Origin: Candidatus Bathyarchaeota archaeon BA2
GTDB lineage: Archaea > Thermoproteota > Bathyarchaeia > Bathyarchaeales > Bathyarchaeaceae
Assembly: GCA_001399795.1 (NCBI GenBank)
Contig: LIHK01000029.1
Span: 1 to 47,560 of the forward strand
Direction: 5' to 3'
Length of the DNA: 47,560 nucleotides
Part shown: in pieces, positions 8,820 to 17,737 of the stretch
Position numbering within the stretch: the stretch's first letter is position 1
How the letters are laid out: each line of letters starts with the position of its first letter
Notes under the pieces: generated by a model
Told to the model about the DNA's origin: nothing
What the model saw: the letters and a program-made list of their open reading frames with translations, nothing else
Database searches by the model: none
Translations under genes and position numbers: made by a program

Positions 8820-9179
8820 ACTCTCACCGAGAACTCGACTACCGTTCATAGGAACGTTGGAAGTATGAATGGAACTTAGCTGCTCACCCCTTAGAGGGTG
8901 TAGAGGGAGCCCAGAAAGAGAGAATGAGACAAATGATCCGCGCATGAGTGTTGAATAATTCGTTAAAGTTGCCTAGTTTATGCTAATTTATTTTTCCTAA
9001 AACAGTTCTACATGCATGATCCTAAACACATAAATGATAATCAAAGAATTTTTCAACACTTATGCGCGCAGAACACCTAACCAACCTCTTTCTCAAGGGT
9101 GAAACAACTTGAAACAAAGAGAAAATAAAGATTAAACCTCGCCAGCATGCTGAAGTGCTTTTTTGTACTGGAAGCTTGT
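8820..9179. other. Gene-free gap
   Basis: 360 bases with no supported gene. The only structure is a short hairpin CACCC/GGGTG (8885-8889 with 8896-8900), too weak to call a terminator. The stretch separates the convergent ends of the KaiC operon and the MntA-HepT pair. Confidence 0.5.
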
Positions 9180-9599
9180 CTAGTACTTTCCCTCGACGTA
9201 CTTGGCTACGCATTTGGCAAACGTGTCGAAATCTCTAAGGTTATCTTGAAGATGCTGGTAAAGCTCGTCCAAATCCACCTCTGCGTATCTGTGGACTAGT
9301 ATATTTCTGAACCCCATAGATGGAGAAAATCTCTCAGCGAACTCTCTCGGCAGTATCCCTTCTTCATCTAGGATTTCTATGACCTCTCTGTAACTCTCAG
9401 GCTTTCTAAGCCCCTCTTTTGATATGATCATCTCTCCTATGTCAAGGGTGCACTCTAGCGCCAATTGAAGGTATCTTTCTACTGCCCCTCTTAATGTGTA
9501 GTTCTCTCTTAGCTCCTCTTTTCTATGAGACTGGTAGCTTCTCAGAAATTGCACATATTTCTTCAAATCTTCCAGTTTAGAGTAGATTTCCTCCCTCAC
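9180..9599 (-). CDS. hepT: HepT-like HEPN toxin (DUF86 family)
   Basis: 139 residues, all helical. The active-site motif Rx4HxY is present as RNILVHRY at about 112-119, as in HepT ribonucleases that cut RNA until their partner AMPylates the Tyr. Upstream helices (EELRENYTLRGAVERYLQLA) are typical of the DUF86 group. It starts inside the stop of the MNT gene (4-nt overlap), the usual order MntA then HepT. Known family behaviour suggests a toxin-antitoxin pair; activity here is inferred from intact motifs on both partners. Confidence 0.87.
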   Translation of the reverse strand: MREEIYSKLEDLKKYVQFLRSYQSHRKEELRENYTLRGAVERYLQLALECTLDIGEMIISKEGLRKPESYREVIEILDEEGILPREFAERFSPSMGFRNILVHRYAEVDLDELYQHLQDNLRDFDTFAKCVAKYVEGKY

Positions 9600-10018
9600 A
9601 GTATCCCTCTCTCCGCCATCCTCTTTACGCCCATTTTAACGTGCCTTTCATCATAATACCTTCTATCCAAGTACCGCGATAAAATGCGGGTCTCAAACAT
9701 GGCCCTCTCAAGCTCGTCCTTGCTATCTAGAACCCTTCCCTGGCTAATGATGTTGTAATTAAGCAATAAGGGTGCGTTATTCATGACTACAACGTCAAGC
9801 TTGTCCGTTTTCAAGATGGAAGATATGCCGTTTATCAGTCTTAATCTTAGATCGAAACTCTCTTGCTTGTCTAGACGCCCATCTAACAAAACGGCTATGT
9901 CAACATCGCTCAAGGGGCCTACTTTCCCTTTAGCATAAGACCCAAATAGGTAAGTAACCCTTACGTGTTTCTGCCCCTCTAGGAACGCCTTAACCTCGTC
10001 GATTTCCACATCAATCAC
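9596..10018 (-). CDS. mntA: MntA-like minimal nucleotidyltransferase antitoxin
   Basis: 140 residues. The catalytic signature YLFGSYAKGKVGPLSDVDIA (about 24-43) has GS followed by the DxD pair that binds metal; the third acidic position falls in KLDVVVMN. MntA proteins add AMP units to the Tyr of HepT and so neutralise it. The start is GTG 10018. A TATA-like stretch lies 20-30 nt upstream, so the mRNA may be nearly leaderless. Product and partner are convincing; the exact enzymatic activity is family knowledge. Confidence 0.87.
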   Translation of the reverse strand: MIDVEIDEVKAFLEGQKHVRVTYLFGSYAKGKVGPLSDVDIAVLLDGRLDKQESFDLRLRLINGISSILKTDKLDVVVMNNAPLLLNYNIISQGRVLDSKDELERAMFETRILSRYLDRRYYDERHVKMGVKRMAERGIL

Positions 10019-10035
10019 TAATTTTTAATTACTTC

Positions 10036-10048
10036 CATATTTAAGAAG
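10036..10048 (-). promoter_or_regulatory. TATA-like box of mntA-hepT
   Basis: Minus-strand CTTAAATATGG is centred about 23-25 nt before the GTG start of mntA, the spacing expected for a leaderless archaeal mRNA. Confidence 0.45.
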
Positions 10049-10193
10049 GTTCTCTTAACTGTTAGGCTTAATTCCCTCAACCACCTTACCCTACTGGACT
10101 AATCTATTGAACAGCCTTTTTGCTTTCTGAGTTACCTCCGACAGTTTCCCCTAATCCCGGCGCTTGCCCCATGAGACTCATACAAGCGCGCGA

Positions 10194-10316
10194 TTAGCGA
10201 ATCCAATAGCAGATCATGTCTGCCACATATTTGCGCAAATAGAGGGAGGTATCAGGTTGTACGCAAGCATACGATGGGTTGTCGTACGGGCATTTAGTCT
10301 CCCTCACGATTGACAC
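10194..10316 (-). CDS. Possible 40-residue Cys-containing small protein
   Basis: GTG 10316 to TAA 10194 reads VSIVRETKCPYDNPSYACVQ and goes on to LRKYVADMICYWIR. It has three Cys residues and a plausible amphipathic C-terminus, but no Shine-Dalgarno and no recognised family. The rest of the 10019-10361 gap holds, on the minus strand near 10090-10140, a short open stretch reading VTQKAKRLFNRLVQ that looks like a gene fragment. Treat this as a weak call: a remnant or chance ORF is equally possible. Confidence 0.25.
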   Translation of the reverse strand: MSIVRETKCPYDNPSYACVQPDTSLYLRKYVADMICYWIR

Positions 10317-10361
10317 GTCAACGTTATAAACCATTTCGCTAGGGCTAATCGATTTTAGAAA

Positions 10362-11951
10362 TTGGACAACCTTTTTAATCTAAAAGAAATTTTAAATAGT
10401 ATTAACTATTATCCAACGTGGAAGGGAACTATGCAAATAGAATCCCTTGAAAACGCTTTGCTTTCAGCGGTTAACCCCATCCTGAAATCAATTATAAGCA
10501 GGTTTGATGTGGAATGTGAAAAAGATGGAAGTTTGCTGATAAAATCCCTGAGATATTTTCTCGGAGAAGACGTCCATCTCTGTGGAAGTTGCACCGTTCT
10601 AAACCATAGGATAGCGAACCCTTTTTACCATTTTGGCTCCAAAATTGTGCGAGCTAACCCGAGGTTCATGAGGGACAGATTTCTAGACTCAGGGTATGGC
10701 GAGGCTTGGCTGAAAGGATTCGCCCTAATGATGAAAGGAATCGAAAAGTATGGCATAAGAATTCCATTTACTCCAGCAGGTCCTTTTGAAATTGTTTGGG
10801 ACTTCACGTATTCCTGCAATCTTAGGTGTAAACATTGCTACGAAGACGCTGGTTTTTATCGACCAGAACTGACAACAGATCAGGCGCTTACCGCCATAGA
10901 CGACCTATCCAGAATAGCAAATGTCGGCCTTCCAGCCCTATCTTTCTCAGGAGGAGAACCCCTTATAAGGAAGGATTTCTTCGAAGTCGCAGCGTATACA
11001 AAAAAGAAAATACCCTACGTAAGCATCGCTACAAACGGCACCCTACTCACGAAAGACAACGTGAAAAAACTCAAAGAAGTAGGTGTAGATTACGTTGAAA
11101 TAAGTCTCGACGGAGCAAGCAGGAAGGTACACGAAAGTTTCAGAATGGTTCCCGGATGCTTCGAAAAAGCAATGAAAGGAATACGCAATTGTATAGACGA
11201 GAACCTAGACGCGTGCATAGCAGCGACGGCTCATAAAAAGAACCTAGAAGAGATACCGAAGATAATGGAACTGGCAGAGGAACTCGGGGCGAGATTTATG
11301 CATTTCAACTTCATTCCAACTGGAAGAGCAAAGAAGCATATGGAACTTGATCTGAACCCAAAAGAAAGACTTTTGCTACTAGAAACGATGGGAAGGGAAA
11401 TTCTTGATTTATATGTAAGAACTAAGGAGGAAGAGGAGAAAACTGGAAAAACCAGCATAAGCGTAGACAGGGTTTTCAGCACTTGCCCGCAATTCGCAAG
11501 CGTGGTGAGAAAACTTGCGAGAGAAAAGGGATATAACTACACAGTGTCCGCTCATTATGCCGCCAAAAAAGGTATTGAAAACATTGCAGACTTCTTAGGA
11601 GGATGTGGAGCTGGGAGGCTCTACGTAGGTTTAGAACCTAACGGAGACATAAAGCCATGCGTTTTCTTTCCAACAAACAAAGACACGGTGCTTGGGAACA
11701 TTTTGGAGGACAATTTTGAATACATTTGGGATAACAACGAAGTTTTGTGGAAATTGAGAACAAGAGAAAAGCTTGAAAGCTATAAAATAAATGACCAGAC
11801 AATTGGATGCGGAAACTGCAAAGACAAGTATATATGTGGAGGCTGCAGAGCCAGAGCGTACGGTTACTTCAACGGGAATTTGAACGCGCCAGACATTGGT
11901 TGTATTGATAACGAAGAGCTATGGAATAAAGTTGCAAATTCGCTTCCGTAA
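10362..11951 (+). CDS. Radical SAM/SPASM domain protein
   Basis: 529 residues from TTG 10362. About 145 N-terminal residues of unknown fold (with a CGSC pair) precede the radical SAM core. Its [4Fe-4S] motif is CNLRCKHC (Cx3Cx2C) at about 157-164, followed by SFSGGEPL, and ISLDGA later. The C-terminus carries a SPASM-type cysteine set: a Cys in LGGCGAG, one in KPCVFF, then CGNCKDKYICGGC and a final Cys near residue 516. SPASM enzymes usually modify peptides or proteins, or act in heme-type cofactor paths; no candidate precursor peptide was found next to it. ATG 10431 preceded by GGAAGGGA is an alternative start. It converges on adk with 2 nt between the genes. Confidence 0.85.
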   Translation: MDNLFNLKEILNSINYYPTWKGTMQIESLENALLSAVNPILKSIISRFDVECEKDGSLLIKSLRYFLGEDVHLCGSCTVLNHRIANPFYHFGSKIVRANPRFMRDRFLDSGYGEAWLKGFALMMKGIEKYGIRIPFTPAGPFEIVWDFTYSCNLRCKHCYEDAGFYRPELTTDQALTAIDDLSRIANVGLPALSFSGGEPLIRKDFFEVAAYTKKKIPYVSIATNGTLLTKDNVKKLKEVGVDYVEISLDGASRKVHESFRMVPGCFEKAMKGIRNCIDENLDACIAATAHKKNLEEIPKIMELAEELGARFMHFNFIPTGRAKKHMELDLNPKERLLLLETMGREILDLYVRTKEEEEKTGKTSISVDRVFSTCPQFASVVRKLAREKGYNYTVSAHYAAKKGIENIADFLGGCGAGRLYVGLEPNGDIKPCVFFPTNKDTVLGNILEDNFEYIWDNNEVLWKLRTREKLESYKINDQTIGCGNCKDKYICGGCRARAYGYFNGNLNAPDIGCIDNEELWNKVANSLP

Positions 11952-11953
11952 AT

Positions 11954-12598
11954 CTACACCCAACCTTGAAGGTGCTTTTCGCACTGAAAAATTACTTTAT
12001 CAATTTCTTCAAATGGGTATTTTGCGTCAATATCGACAAGCAAACCTCGTTTTCTGAAGTAGTCAAGCACAGGCTTCGTTTTTTCGCGATACACCTTTAA
12101 CCTATTTTTGATGGCTTGAGGCGTCTCATCCGAGCGTTGGTAAAGTTTTCCGCCGCAAAAGTCGCATATTCCCTCAACTTTAGGTGGAATCTCTTTTATG
12201 TGGTATATGGCTCCACATTCTCTGCAAGTTCTTCTTCCACCAAGTCTGGATAGGACGACCCTATCAGACGCGACGAAATTTAGGACCTTATCTATTTTTT
12301 TGAATTTTTCTAGGGCTTCGGCTTGAACAACCGTTCTCGGAAAGCCGTCAAGAAAAAATCCATTCTTACAATCATCCCTTTCAAGCCTCTCTTTCACGAG
12401 TTCAATGGTTATCTCATCGGGAACTAAATCACCACGGGATACGTAATCTTTTATTTTTTTGCCTAGCTCTGTTTCGTCCCGTATGGCTTCGCGGAATAGA
12501 TCTCCAGTGGAGATTCTTGGAGTATTATATTTCTCTGAAAGAAAATTGGCGTAGGTTCCTTTGCCTACCCCTGGAGATCCTAAGATAACGACATTCAT
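11954..12598 (-). CDS. adk: Adenylate kinase, zinc-lid type
   Basis: 214 residues. The P-loop is GSPGVGKGT at 7-15, the NMP-binding region holds RISTGDLFR, and the lid carries a four-Cys zinc set (CRECG near 133 and CDFCG near 152). GFFLDGFPRT is the conserved AMP-binding strand. It interconverts ATP+AMP and 2 ADP in the cytoplasm. The bacterial-like long-lid type (rather than the archaeal trimeric AdkA) is notable. It lies downstream of eL7Ae-eS28-eL24 in the place where many archaea have ndk followed by infB; here infB is about 6.6 kb further on. Confidence 0.95.
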   Translation of the reverse strand: MNVVILGSPGVGKGTYANFLSEKYNTPRISTGDLFREAIRDETELGKKIKDYVSRGDLVPDEITIELVKERLERDDCKNGFFLDGFPRTVVQAEALEKFKKIDKVLNFVASDRVVLSRLGGRRTCRECGAIYHIKEIPPKVEGICDFCGGKLYQRSDETPQAIKNRLKVYREKTKPVLDYFRKRGLLVDIDAKYPFEEIDKVIFQCEKHLQGWV

Positions 12599-12653
12599 TA
12601 TTCATCCCATTAACTCTTCAAGCCAGCTTCTAGAAAGGGAAGTGTTCGTTCGG

Positions 12654-12851
12654 TCAAGCTTTCCCCTTCTCTTCCTTCCCAAAATACTTGGTCCACCGAA
12701 CCTTACGCGCATCCCGTCTCAATTTAACAGAGCTTTTTCTACATTTGCTTGAACAGAACCACAGGATTGTCCCGTCGTTTCTCACGTACATAATGCCAGT
12801 GCCAGGCGGAAACTCGTGTCCGCAAAAGGAGCAAAGTCGAGACCTTGGCAC
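12654..12851 (-). CDS. rpl24e: Large ribosomal subunit protein eL24
   Basis: 65 residues. The zinc-binding pairs are CSFCG at about 7-11 and CSSKC near 33-37, followed by the basic KLRRDARKVRWTKYFGK tail typical of archaeal L24e. Start is GTG 12851 with a strong GGAGGT 5 nt upstream. It follows eS28 by 15 nt. Confidence 0.95.
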   Translation of the reverse strand: MPRSRLCSFCGHEFPPGTGIMYVRNDGTILWFCSSKCRKSSVKLRRDARKVRWTKYFGKEEKGKA

Positions 12852-12866
12852 AGAAAACCTCCGTTG

Positions 12867-13085
12867 TCACCTAATTTTCTTGGCTTCTCTTTCCGTTTCC
12901 CTTAGCATGAGAATATCGCTGGTTCGCACTGGACCTTTCACGTTTCTTGTTATAATGCGTCCCTTGTCCCTCCCTTCGAGCACCCGAACCCTAACCTGGG
13001 CAATTTCACCAGTGACTCCTGTTCGACCAATAACCTGAATAACTTCGGCAGGGATTAGCTCCTCTTCTTCCTTCTTCTCACTCAT
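12867..13085 (-). CDS. rps28e: Small ribosomal subunit protein eS28
   Basis: 72 residues. An acidic start is followed by the S28e OB-fold core ([19 protein letters not shown], then RVRVLEGRD and RNVKGPVR) and the conserved end LRETEREA. It binds the 30S head/platform region near the mRNA exit. ATGA overlap with the eL7Ae gene upstream. Confidence 0.96.
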   Translation of the reverse strand: MSEKKEEEELIPAEVIQVIGRTGVTGEIAQVRVRVLEGRDKGRIITRNVKGPVRTSDILMLRETEREAKKIR

Positions 13086-13468
13086 CCGCTAGGGCCCTTC
13101 TTTTTAACTTCCTCAATTCGACTGGAAATTTCTTTTATTAAAGCCGCGGCGTCGCCAACATTGGTGATGCACACCGAAGCCGCAGGTACGTCTATTCCAG
13201 CTGAGGTTCCAAGTTTTCCCTTGCTGGGCACGAAAACATAGGGAATCTTGCGTTCCTCACACAGAAGCGGGAGATGGGCAACAACCTCAGGAGGGTCAAC
13301 ATCTTCGGCTATGACAACAAGCTTTGCTTGTCCCCTCTCCACAGCCTTGGTTGTTTCGTTGGTTCCTTTTCTAACGGAGCCTGTTTGAGTGGCTATTTGC
13401 AGGACTTCATAGGCTGCATCTGCCACCTCTTTGGGAACTTCAATTTTTACGTAAAATGGCCTTGGCAT
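13082..13468 (-). CDS. rpl7ae: Ribosomal protein eL8/L7Ae, kink-turn RNA binder
   Basis: 128 residues. The L7Ae hallmark [20 protein letters not shown] is intact, with VPSKGKLG later. In archaea the protein serves the 50S subunit, box C/D and H/ACA RNPs and RNase P. I chose ATG 13468 ([12 protein letters not shown]) instead of an upstream in-frame codon because GGTGAGGC lies just before it and family members start here. First gene of the eL7Ae-eS28-eL24-adk operon. The 163 bases upstream to 13631 hold nothing else I can name. Confidence 0.96.
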   Translation of the reverse strand: MPRPFYVKIEVPKEVADAAYEVLQIATQTGSVRKGTNETTKAVERGQAKLVVIAEDVDPPEVVAHLPLLCEERKIPYVFVPSKGKLGTSAGIDVPAASVCITNVGDAAALIKEISSRIEEVKKKGPSG

Positions 13469-13631
13469 AAGCCTCACCCTTTCAAGTGCTGAGTTTATCA
13501 ACGAAAGGGTTTATGAATGTTTCGACTTGACGACACTGTTAACTTAGTCGTGATGACAGAGTTTTGTGGAGTTATTGGCTGGTGAGGTGGAAGAGAAGTT
13601 TGTGGCAGTACGGGTCTTTTGTGTGTCGAGG

Positions 13632-13868
13632 CTATATAGCCCCCTCTATATATAGTTCCAACATAGAAATCGGGACTTGCGGTGCATGCCCTCTGTGTAG
13701 ATAGACCCCTAGTTTTTTCTTTATATAGTTGTAACATTCTTCGGCGGTTTTGCGGTCATCCTTCCCAGTTGCGGAACAAAATACGCGCAAGTTAACGTTG
13801 TCCGATTCGACAGCATTTATAGGCGGGTATATCAAGTCATTGAAGAGAAGTTCCTTATCGGTGGGCAA
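13632..13868 (-). CDS. Hypothetical small protein downstream of gltX
   Basis: 78 residues from TTG 13868, which overlaps the gltX stop by 14 nt. The sequence is protein-like (NLRVFCSATGKDDRKTAEEC, then YNYIKKKLGVYLHRGHAP), with mixed alpha/beta character, but I recognise no family. The gene is in line with gltX and probably co-transcribed. The true start could be a later TTG (near 13835), which would drop the first 11 residues. Confidence 0.45.
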   Translation of the reverse strand: MPTDKELLFNDLIYPPINAVESDNVNLRVFCSATGKDDRKTAEECYNYIKKKLGVYLHRGHAPQVPISMLELYIEGAI

Positions 13869-15642
13869 AATACACGGTTAATTTCTTGTTGACATTGTCT
13901 ACTCGGACAAAGCCGAAACGCTCGAATTGGATAATCTGGTTTGGGCGCAACTCTTTACATGCCTCCTCAGCGATGCCCATCGCCACAGAAGCATCAGGCA
14001 TCACAACTTCGCATGAAACACCGCTGTCTACAGGAATCCAATGAATCAAAGGAGCACCAATTTTCTTGGCTTCCTCATAAGATTCGCTGTGAAAAATACC
14101 TTCAATCCAGTCTTTCTTAACCTTTTCAACTTGAAAGTTGAAGAGTTCCATGAACCGTATTTTTCTTCCCCTCCTCATCCTGTTTGCATCGTCACTTGAA
14201 ACCAAAAAAGACGTTTCTCCTTTCTCCGGCTTTATCTTTAAGGAGCGGAAGCCCCTTTCAGGATGATCTGGATGCAGTGGAATTTTAGCTGTAAAGGCGC
14301 GTGAAATGTTTTTTACGGTAAGCTTTCTTGGGTTATGGACAAAGAAGTATCGGGTTGCAACGGGATCAATTGTTTTCCGATTATGTGCGTAGAGGTTTTC
14401 CCAACTTAACACCACATCTGCAGCCTTGGGACCAACATCAATCATTAAACGTTTGATTGCCTCCGGCGTTATTCCTCTCCTTCTCAAAGCAGCGAGGGTG
14501 GCAAGCCTAGGGTCGTCCCAATGTTTGAATAGTCCGTTTCTGAGTCCCTGCAGAATTGTAGATTTGCTGAGGGATGCTCCAGTTATCTTGAGTCTGCCAT
14601 AGTGGATGGCTTCTGGATACTTCCATCCGAAGTGGCGGTACATGTATTCTTGCCTTATCTGGTTGGTCAAGTGTTCCTTTCCTCGTATGATATGGGTTAT
14701 GCCCATCATGTGGTCGTCGATGCCGCAGGCGAAGTTGTAGAGGGGCCAAACGCGGTATTTGCTACCCACTATAGGGTGAGGATACTTTTCCGTGTCGATT
14801 ATTCTCAACGCGGGCCAGTCCCGGACAGCAGGATTTGGATGCTCCAAGTCTGTCTTGATTCTTACTACGGCCTCTCCTTCACCAGAGGTTCCATTCAACA
14901 TGCGCTCCCAGCGAAGGAGATTCTCGTTAGGTGCCAGGTCTCGACAGGGGCAGGGTTGTCGGTCCCTCACTTTTTCTTGAACGTCTTTGCGTTTGCAGGT
15001 GCAAACGTAAGCGTGGCCGTTTTTGAGGATTTTTTCAGCGTGTTCATAATAGATTGGAAGTCTGTCGCTTTGAATGAATTCTGCATCCCATTTGTAGCCG
15101 AGCCATGTTAGGTCTTCCCTTATGGAGTCGTAGAACCGTAACATGGGTTTCTTCATTTTTGGGTCCGTGTCTTCAAAGCGGAGACAGAAGGCGCCCTTAT
15201 ACATTTTCGCGTATTCATAGCTGAGGACTATGGCTCTGGCAGAACCCAAGTGCAAGACACAGTCTGGATTAGGCGAAAAACGAGTGACGATTTTTTCGTA
15301 TTTTTCAGCGTTTGGCAAGGGTGGAAGAACCCTCTTCTCTTCAACTTGCTCTCCAAAAAGTTCATCCCACAAAACTTCGGGATATTTTTCTTTCAATAGC
15401 TTTCTCTGCTCGTCCAAAGAAAGTTTGTTAACTTCTCTAACGACCTCGGTGATGATGGAAGTAACCTCTTTAATTCTCGCTTTAAGATGAGGGCGTTCAC
15501 CGAGTAGTTTGCCCAGAACCGGTTCTGGTCGCGCCTTTCCTCCGTAACGAAGCGCGTTTATAAGCGCAATTTTCCGAATAACCTCTCTGGTTTCTCTTTC
15601 TTCGTCTGGAGTCAAGGCTTGCCACTTAATTTTAAGCTTCAA
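13855..15642 (-). CDS. gltX: Glutamyl-tRNA synthetase, archaeal type
   Basis: 595 residues. A helical N-terminal region precedes the class I catalytic core. The HIGH-type motif is within FSPNPDCVLHLGSARA and the KMSKS-type loop reads ASLSKSTI. The C-terminal beta-barrel anticodon domain (EKGETSFLVSSDDANRMRR, FNFQVEKV) is of the GlnRS-like archaeal type. In archaea the enzyme is often non-discriminating and feeds GatDE; that is not testable here. It overlaps the stop of the prenyl synthase gene by 4 nt, at the end of the isoprenoid operon. Confidence 0.96.
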   Translation of the reverse strand: MKLKIKWQALTPDEERETREVIRKIALINALRYGGKARPEPVLGKLLGERPHLKARIKEVTSIITEVVREVNKLSLDEQRKLLKEKYPEVLWDELFGEQVEEKRVLPPLPNAEKYEKIVTRFSPNPDCVLHLGSARAIVLSYEYAKMYKGAFCLRFEDTDPKMKKPMLRFYDSIREDLTWLGYKWDAEFIQSDRLPIYYEHAEKILKNGHAYVCTCKRKDVQEKVRDRQPCPCRDLAPNENLLRWERMLNGTSGEGEAVVRIKTDLEHPNPAVRDWPALRIIDTEKYPHPIVGSKYRVWPLYNFACGIDDHMMGITHIIRGKEHLTNQIRQEYMYRHFGWKYPEAIHYGRLKITGASLSKSTILQGLRNGLFKHWDDPRLATLAALRRRGITPEAIKRLMIDVGPKAADVVLSWENLYAHNRKTIDPVATRYFFVHNPRKLTVKNISRAFTAKIPLHPDHPERGFRSLKIKPEKGETSFLVSSDDANRMRRGRKIRFMELFNFQVEKVKKDWIEGIFHSESYEEAKKIGAPLIHWIPVDSGVSCEVVMPDASVAMGIAEEACKELRPNQIIQFERFGFVRVDNVNKKLTVYFAHR

Positions 15643-16640
15643 TACTTTCGCGCAATAATGAGGTCGGCGAGGTTTATGAGGTCTTCTTTGTCCTTTGTTG
15701 GAGGAAAGTTCGTCAATGCGTTTTTAGATTTTTTAATATACTCCATTGCTTTTTCTTCGGCGTAGCTGATTGAGCCTAAGGAATTAACTAGATCAATTGT
15801 CTTTCGTATTCGTTCTGGAGAAGCTGATTTATCGCCCAATGTTTCAAGGATGTTTTTTCGCTGAGTTTCTGAAGCGTGTTTGAGCGCGTGAACAATTATT
15901 AGGGTCCGCTTTCCCTCCCGAATGTCACTTCCAACAGGCTTTCCAAGAATCTTCTCATCCGCAGTTAAACCTAAGATGTCGTCAATCAACTGAAACGCTA
16001 GACCAGCATAATATCCGAATCTTCCAAGATTTTTAACTTGACTTTTCTTTGCCCCTCCGAGGATTCCGCCGCATCTTGCAGAGACTTCAAATAAAGCAGC
16101 GGTCTTTGCCCGGATCATTTCAAAATATTCATCTTCAGAAACGCTTTCCCTACTCTCAAACATCATGTCGAGGGTCTGCCCTTCGCATATGGCTATGGTT
16201 GCTTCGCTGATGCCCCTTAGCACCTGCAAGATGCGCTTAGGTGGTACGTGACGAGAATCCGTATGCTTGGTGATTGTTTCAAATACTTTAGCGAAGAGGA
16301 GGTCTCCTGCCACGATGGCAGTTGGAACTCCCCATTTGACGTGAACCGTTGATAAGCCTCTTCTCTTCTCGTCTTCGTCCATTATGTCGTCGTGGATGAG
16401 GGTGAACGTGTGGAGAAGTTCCAAGGATGCTGCCGTAGGAACGGCGTCTTCCTCTCTTCCTCCAACTAGTTTGCAGCTTTTTAAGACCAAGTATGGTCTC
16501 AGCCTCTTTCCTCCAGCATCAATTATGTGGCGAGCAGCCTTGTAAAGTAACGTGGGTTCGTGTTCAAGGTTTACAACTTCCCTAAGGAAGCCATTCACCT
16601 TCTCGGCTGTTTCATCCAGTTGTGAAGATAAATGGCTCAT
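15639..16640 (-). CDS. Geranylgeranyl/polyprenyl diphosphate synthase
   Basis: 333 residues. The first Asp-rich motif is HDDIMDEDEKRRG near 94 and the second is QLIDDILG near 215; KRLRPYL and KTAALFEVSA fit trans-prenyl synthases. A Phe five residues before the first Asp motif (FTLIHDD) is the feature of archaeal GGPP synthases. It condenses IPP with allylic diphosphates to make C20 chains for ether lipids. Start ATG 16640 overlaps the idi2 stop by 4 nt. Chain length is inference from that Phe. Confidence 0.92.
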   Translation of the reverse strand: MSHLSSQLDETAEKVNGFLREVVNLEHEPTLLYKAARHIIDAGGKRLRPYLVLKSCKLVGGREEDAVPTAASLELLHTFTLIHDDIMDEDEKRRGLSTVHVKWGVPTAIVAGDLLFAKVFETITKHTDSRHVPPKRILQVLRGISEATIAICEGQTLDMMFESRESVSEDEYFEMIRAKTAALFEVSARCGGILGGAKKSQVKNLGRFGYYAGLAFQLIDDILGLTADEKILGKPVGSDIREGKRTLIIVHALKHASETQRKNILETLGDKSASPERIRKTIDLVNSLGSISYAEEKAMEYIKKSKNALTNFPPTKDKEDLINLADLIIARKY

Positions 16641-17737
16641 GCCCTTCTCCTCGCGTACAATTCAGGTTTGAAGTCCCGCATCCTCAGCCATTCAGCCGTT
16701 TTTCCCGTCAACACAACCGGGACTTCTTTCAGTTTTTCAATGGATTCCGCTCCAACAAGGAACATGGTGGTTTCCAACTCCTTAGTCACGAATTGAAGCG
16801 TCTTTTTGACTTCTTCCGAGTCTTTTGTGGCGGGTCGCAAAATAGGCAAAGCCATGCTCACTAGATCCGCGCCTAGGGCTAAAGCCTTTGCAGCGTCTGT
16901 TCCGCAGCGTATCCCACCTGAGGCTATAACTGTTAAATTGACGGATTGAATCACTTCGACGAGGCTCGCGGCGGTGGGTATGCCCCAGTCCCAAAAGGTT
17001 TCGCCGAGCCTTCGACGAAACTCGTTCTGAACCCTCTTAGCTCTATGATATTCTACTGCGGCCCAGCTTGTTCCGCCAACTCCAGCCACGTCAATGCCAG
17101 CTACGCCAGCCTCTTCAATCATCTTGGCTTCTTCAGCAGCTACACCCGCACCCGTTTCCTTGACTATGACTGGAACCTCGAGGGCCTGGGTGATTTCGCC
17201 TATCTTGCTAAGAACGCCTAGGTAGTTTGTTTCGCCTTCGGGTTGAATAGCCTCTTGCAGAGGGTTTAAATGGACAGCCAAGGCGTCAGCCTTCATCATT
17301 TCAACAGCTTTCTTGGCTTCTTTGATGCTGTATCCCCTAACAAGCTGAGACCCCCCGATGTTGGCTATGAGGAAGGCTGTTGGCGCCTTCTTCCTAGCAA
17401 TGGCGAAGGTGTCTTCCAGTTTTGGGTCTTCAATGGCTGCTCGTTGGCTTCCAACTCCCATTCCGAGACCCAACTCCTCAACCGCCTCAGCGATGGCAGC
17501 GTTAATCTTTGTTGCCTTTGCAACACCACCGGTCATCGCTCCTACAATAAGGGGCGCAGAAAATTTGTGGTTAAAAACAACTGTTGACAGGTTTATTTTT
17601 TCTCGTTCAATTTCGGGCAAAGCCTTGTGTAAGAGGAAGATGTCTTCGAATCCTGTGGTTTTTCGTCGGACTTGAACGTTTTCTTCTAGGCAGATTTGAA
17701 TGTGGTCGTTTTTTCTTTCTTCAACTTGGTCAGACAA
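16637..17737 (-). CDS. fni: Type 2 isopentenyl-diphosphate isomerase (FMN-dependent)
   Basis: 366 residues from TTG 17737 (LSDQVEERKNDHIQ). Conserved parts are RKTTGFEDI, GAMTGG, LGMGVGSQRAA, HLNPLQEAIQPEG and the FMN-binding GTSWAAVE and ASGGIRCGTDAAKA. It interconverts IPP and DMAPP. An open frame extends to 17818 but the shorter start has GGTGA 6 nt upstream and matches the family start. It overlaps the ipk stop by 8 nt and ggpps by 4 nt, so the four isoprenoid genes are tightly coupled. Confidence 0.94.
   Translation of the reverse strand: MSDQVEERKNDHIQICLEENVQVRRKTTGFEDIFLLHKALPEIEREKINLSTVVFNHKFSAPLIVGAMTGGVAKATKINAAIAEAVEELGLGMGVGSQRAAIEDPKLEDTFAIARKKAPTAFLIANIGGSQLVRGYSIKEAKKAVEMMKADALAVHLNPLQEAIQPEGETNYLGVLSKIGEITQALEVPVIVKETGAGVAAEEAKMIEEAGVAGIDVAGVGGTSWAAVEYHRAKRVQNEFRRRLGETFWDWGIPTAASLVEVIQSVNLTVIASGGIRCGTDAAKALALGADLVSMALPILRPATKDSEEVKKTLQFVTKELETTMFLVGAESIEKLKEVPVVLTGKTAEWLRMRDFKPELYARRRA

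Noticed and set aside
10235-10300. Minus-strand stretch reading PVRQPIVC, the same residues as aIF5B just before its intron.
   Set aside because: 17 of 21 bases agree, but the frame stops after 13 codons and nothing else of aIF5B follows; a better-looking frame (40-residue ORF) covers the same bases. Probably chance.
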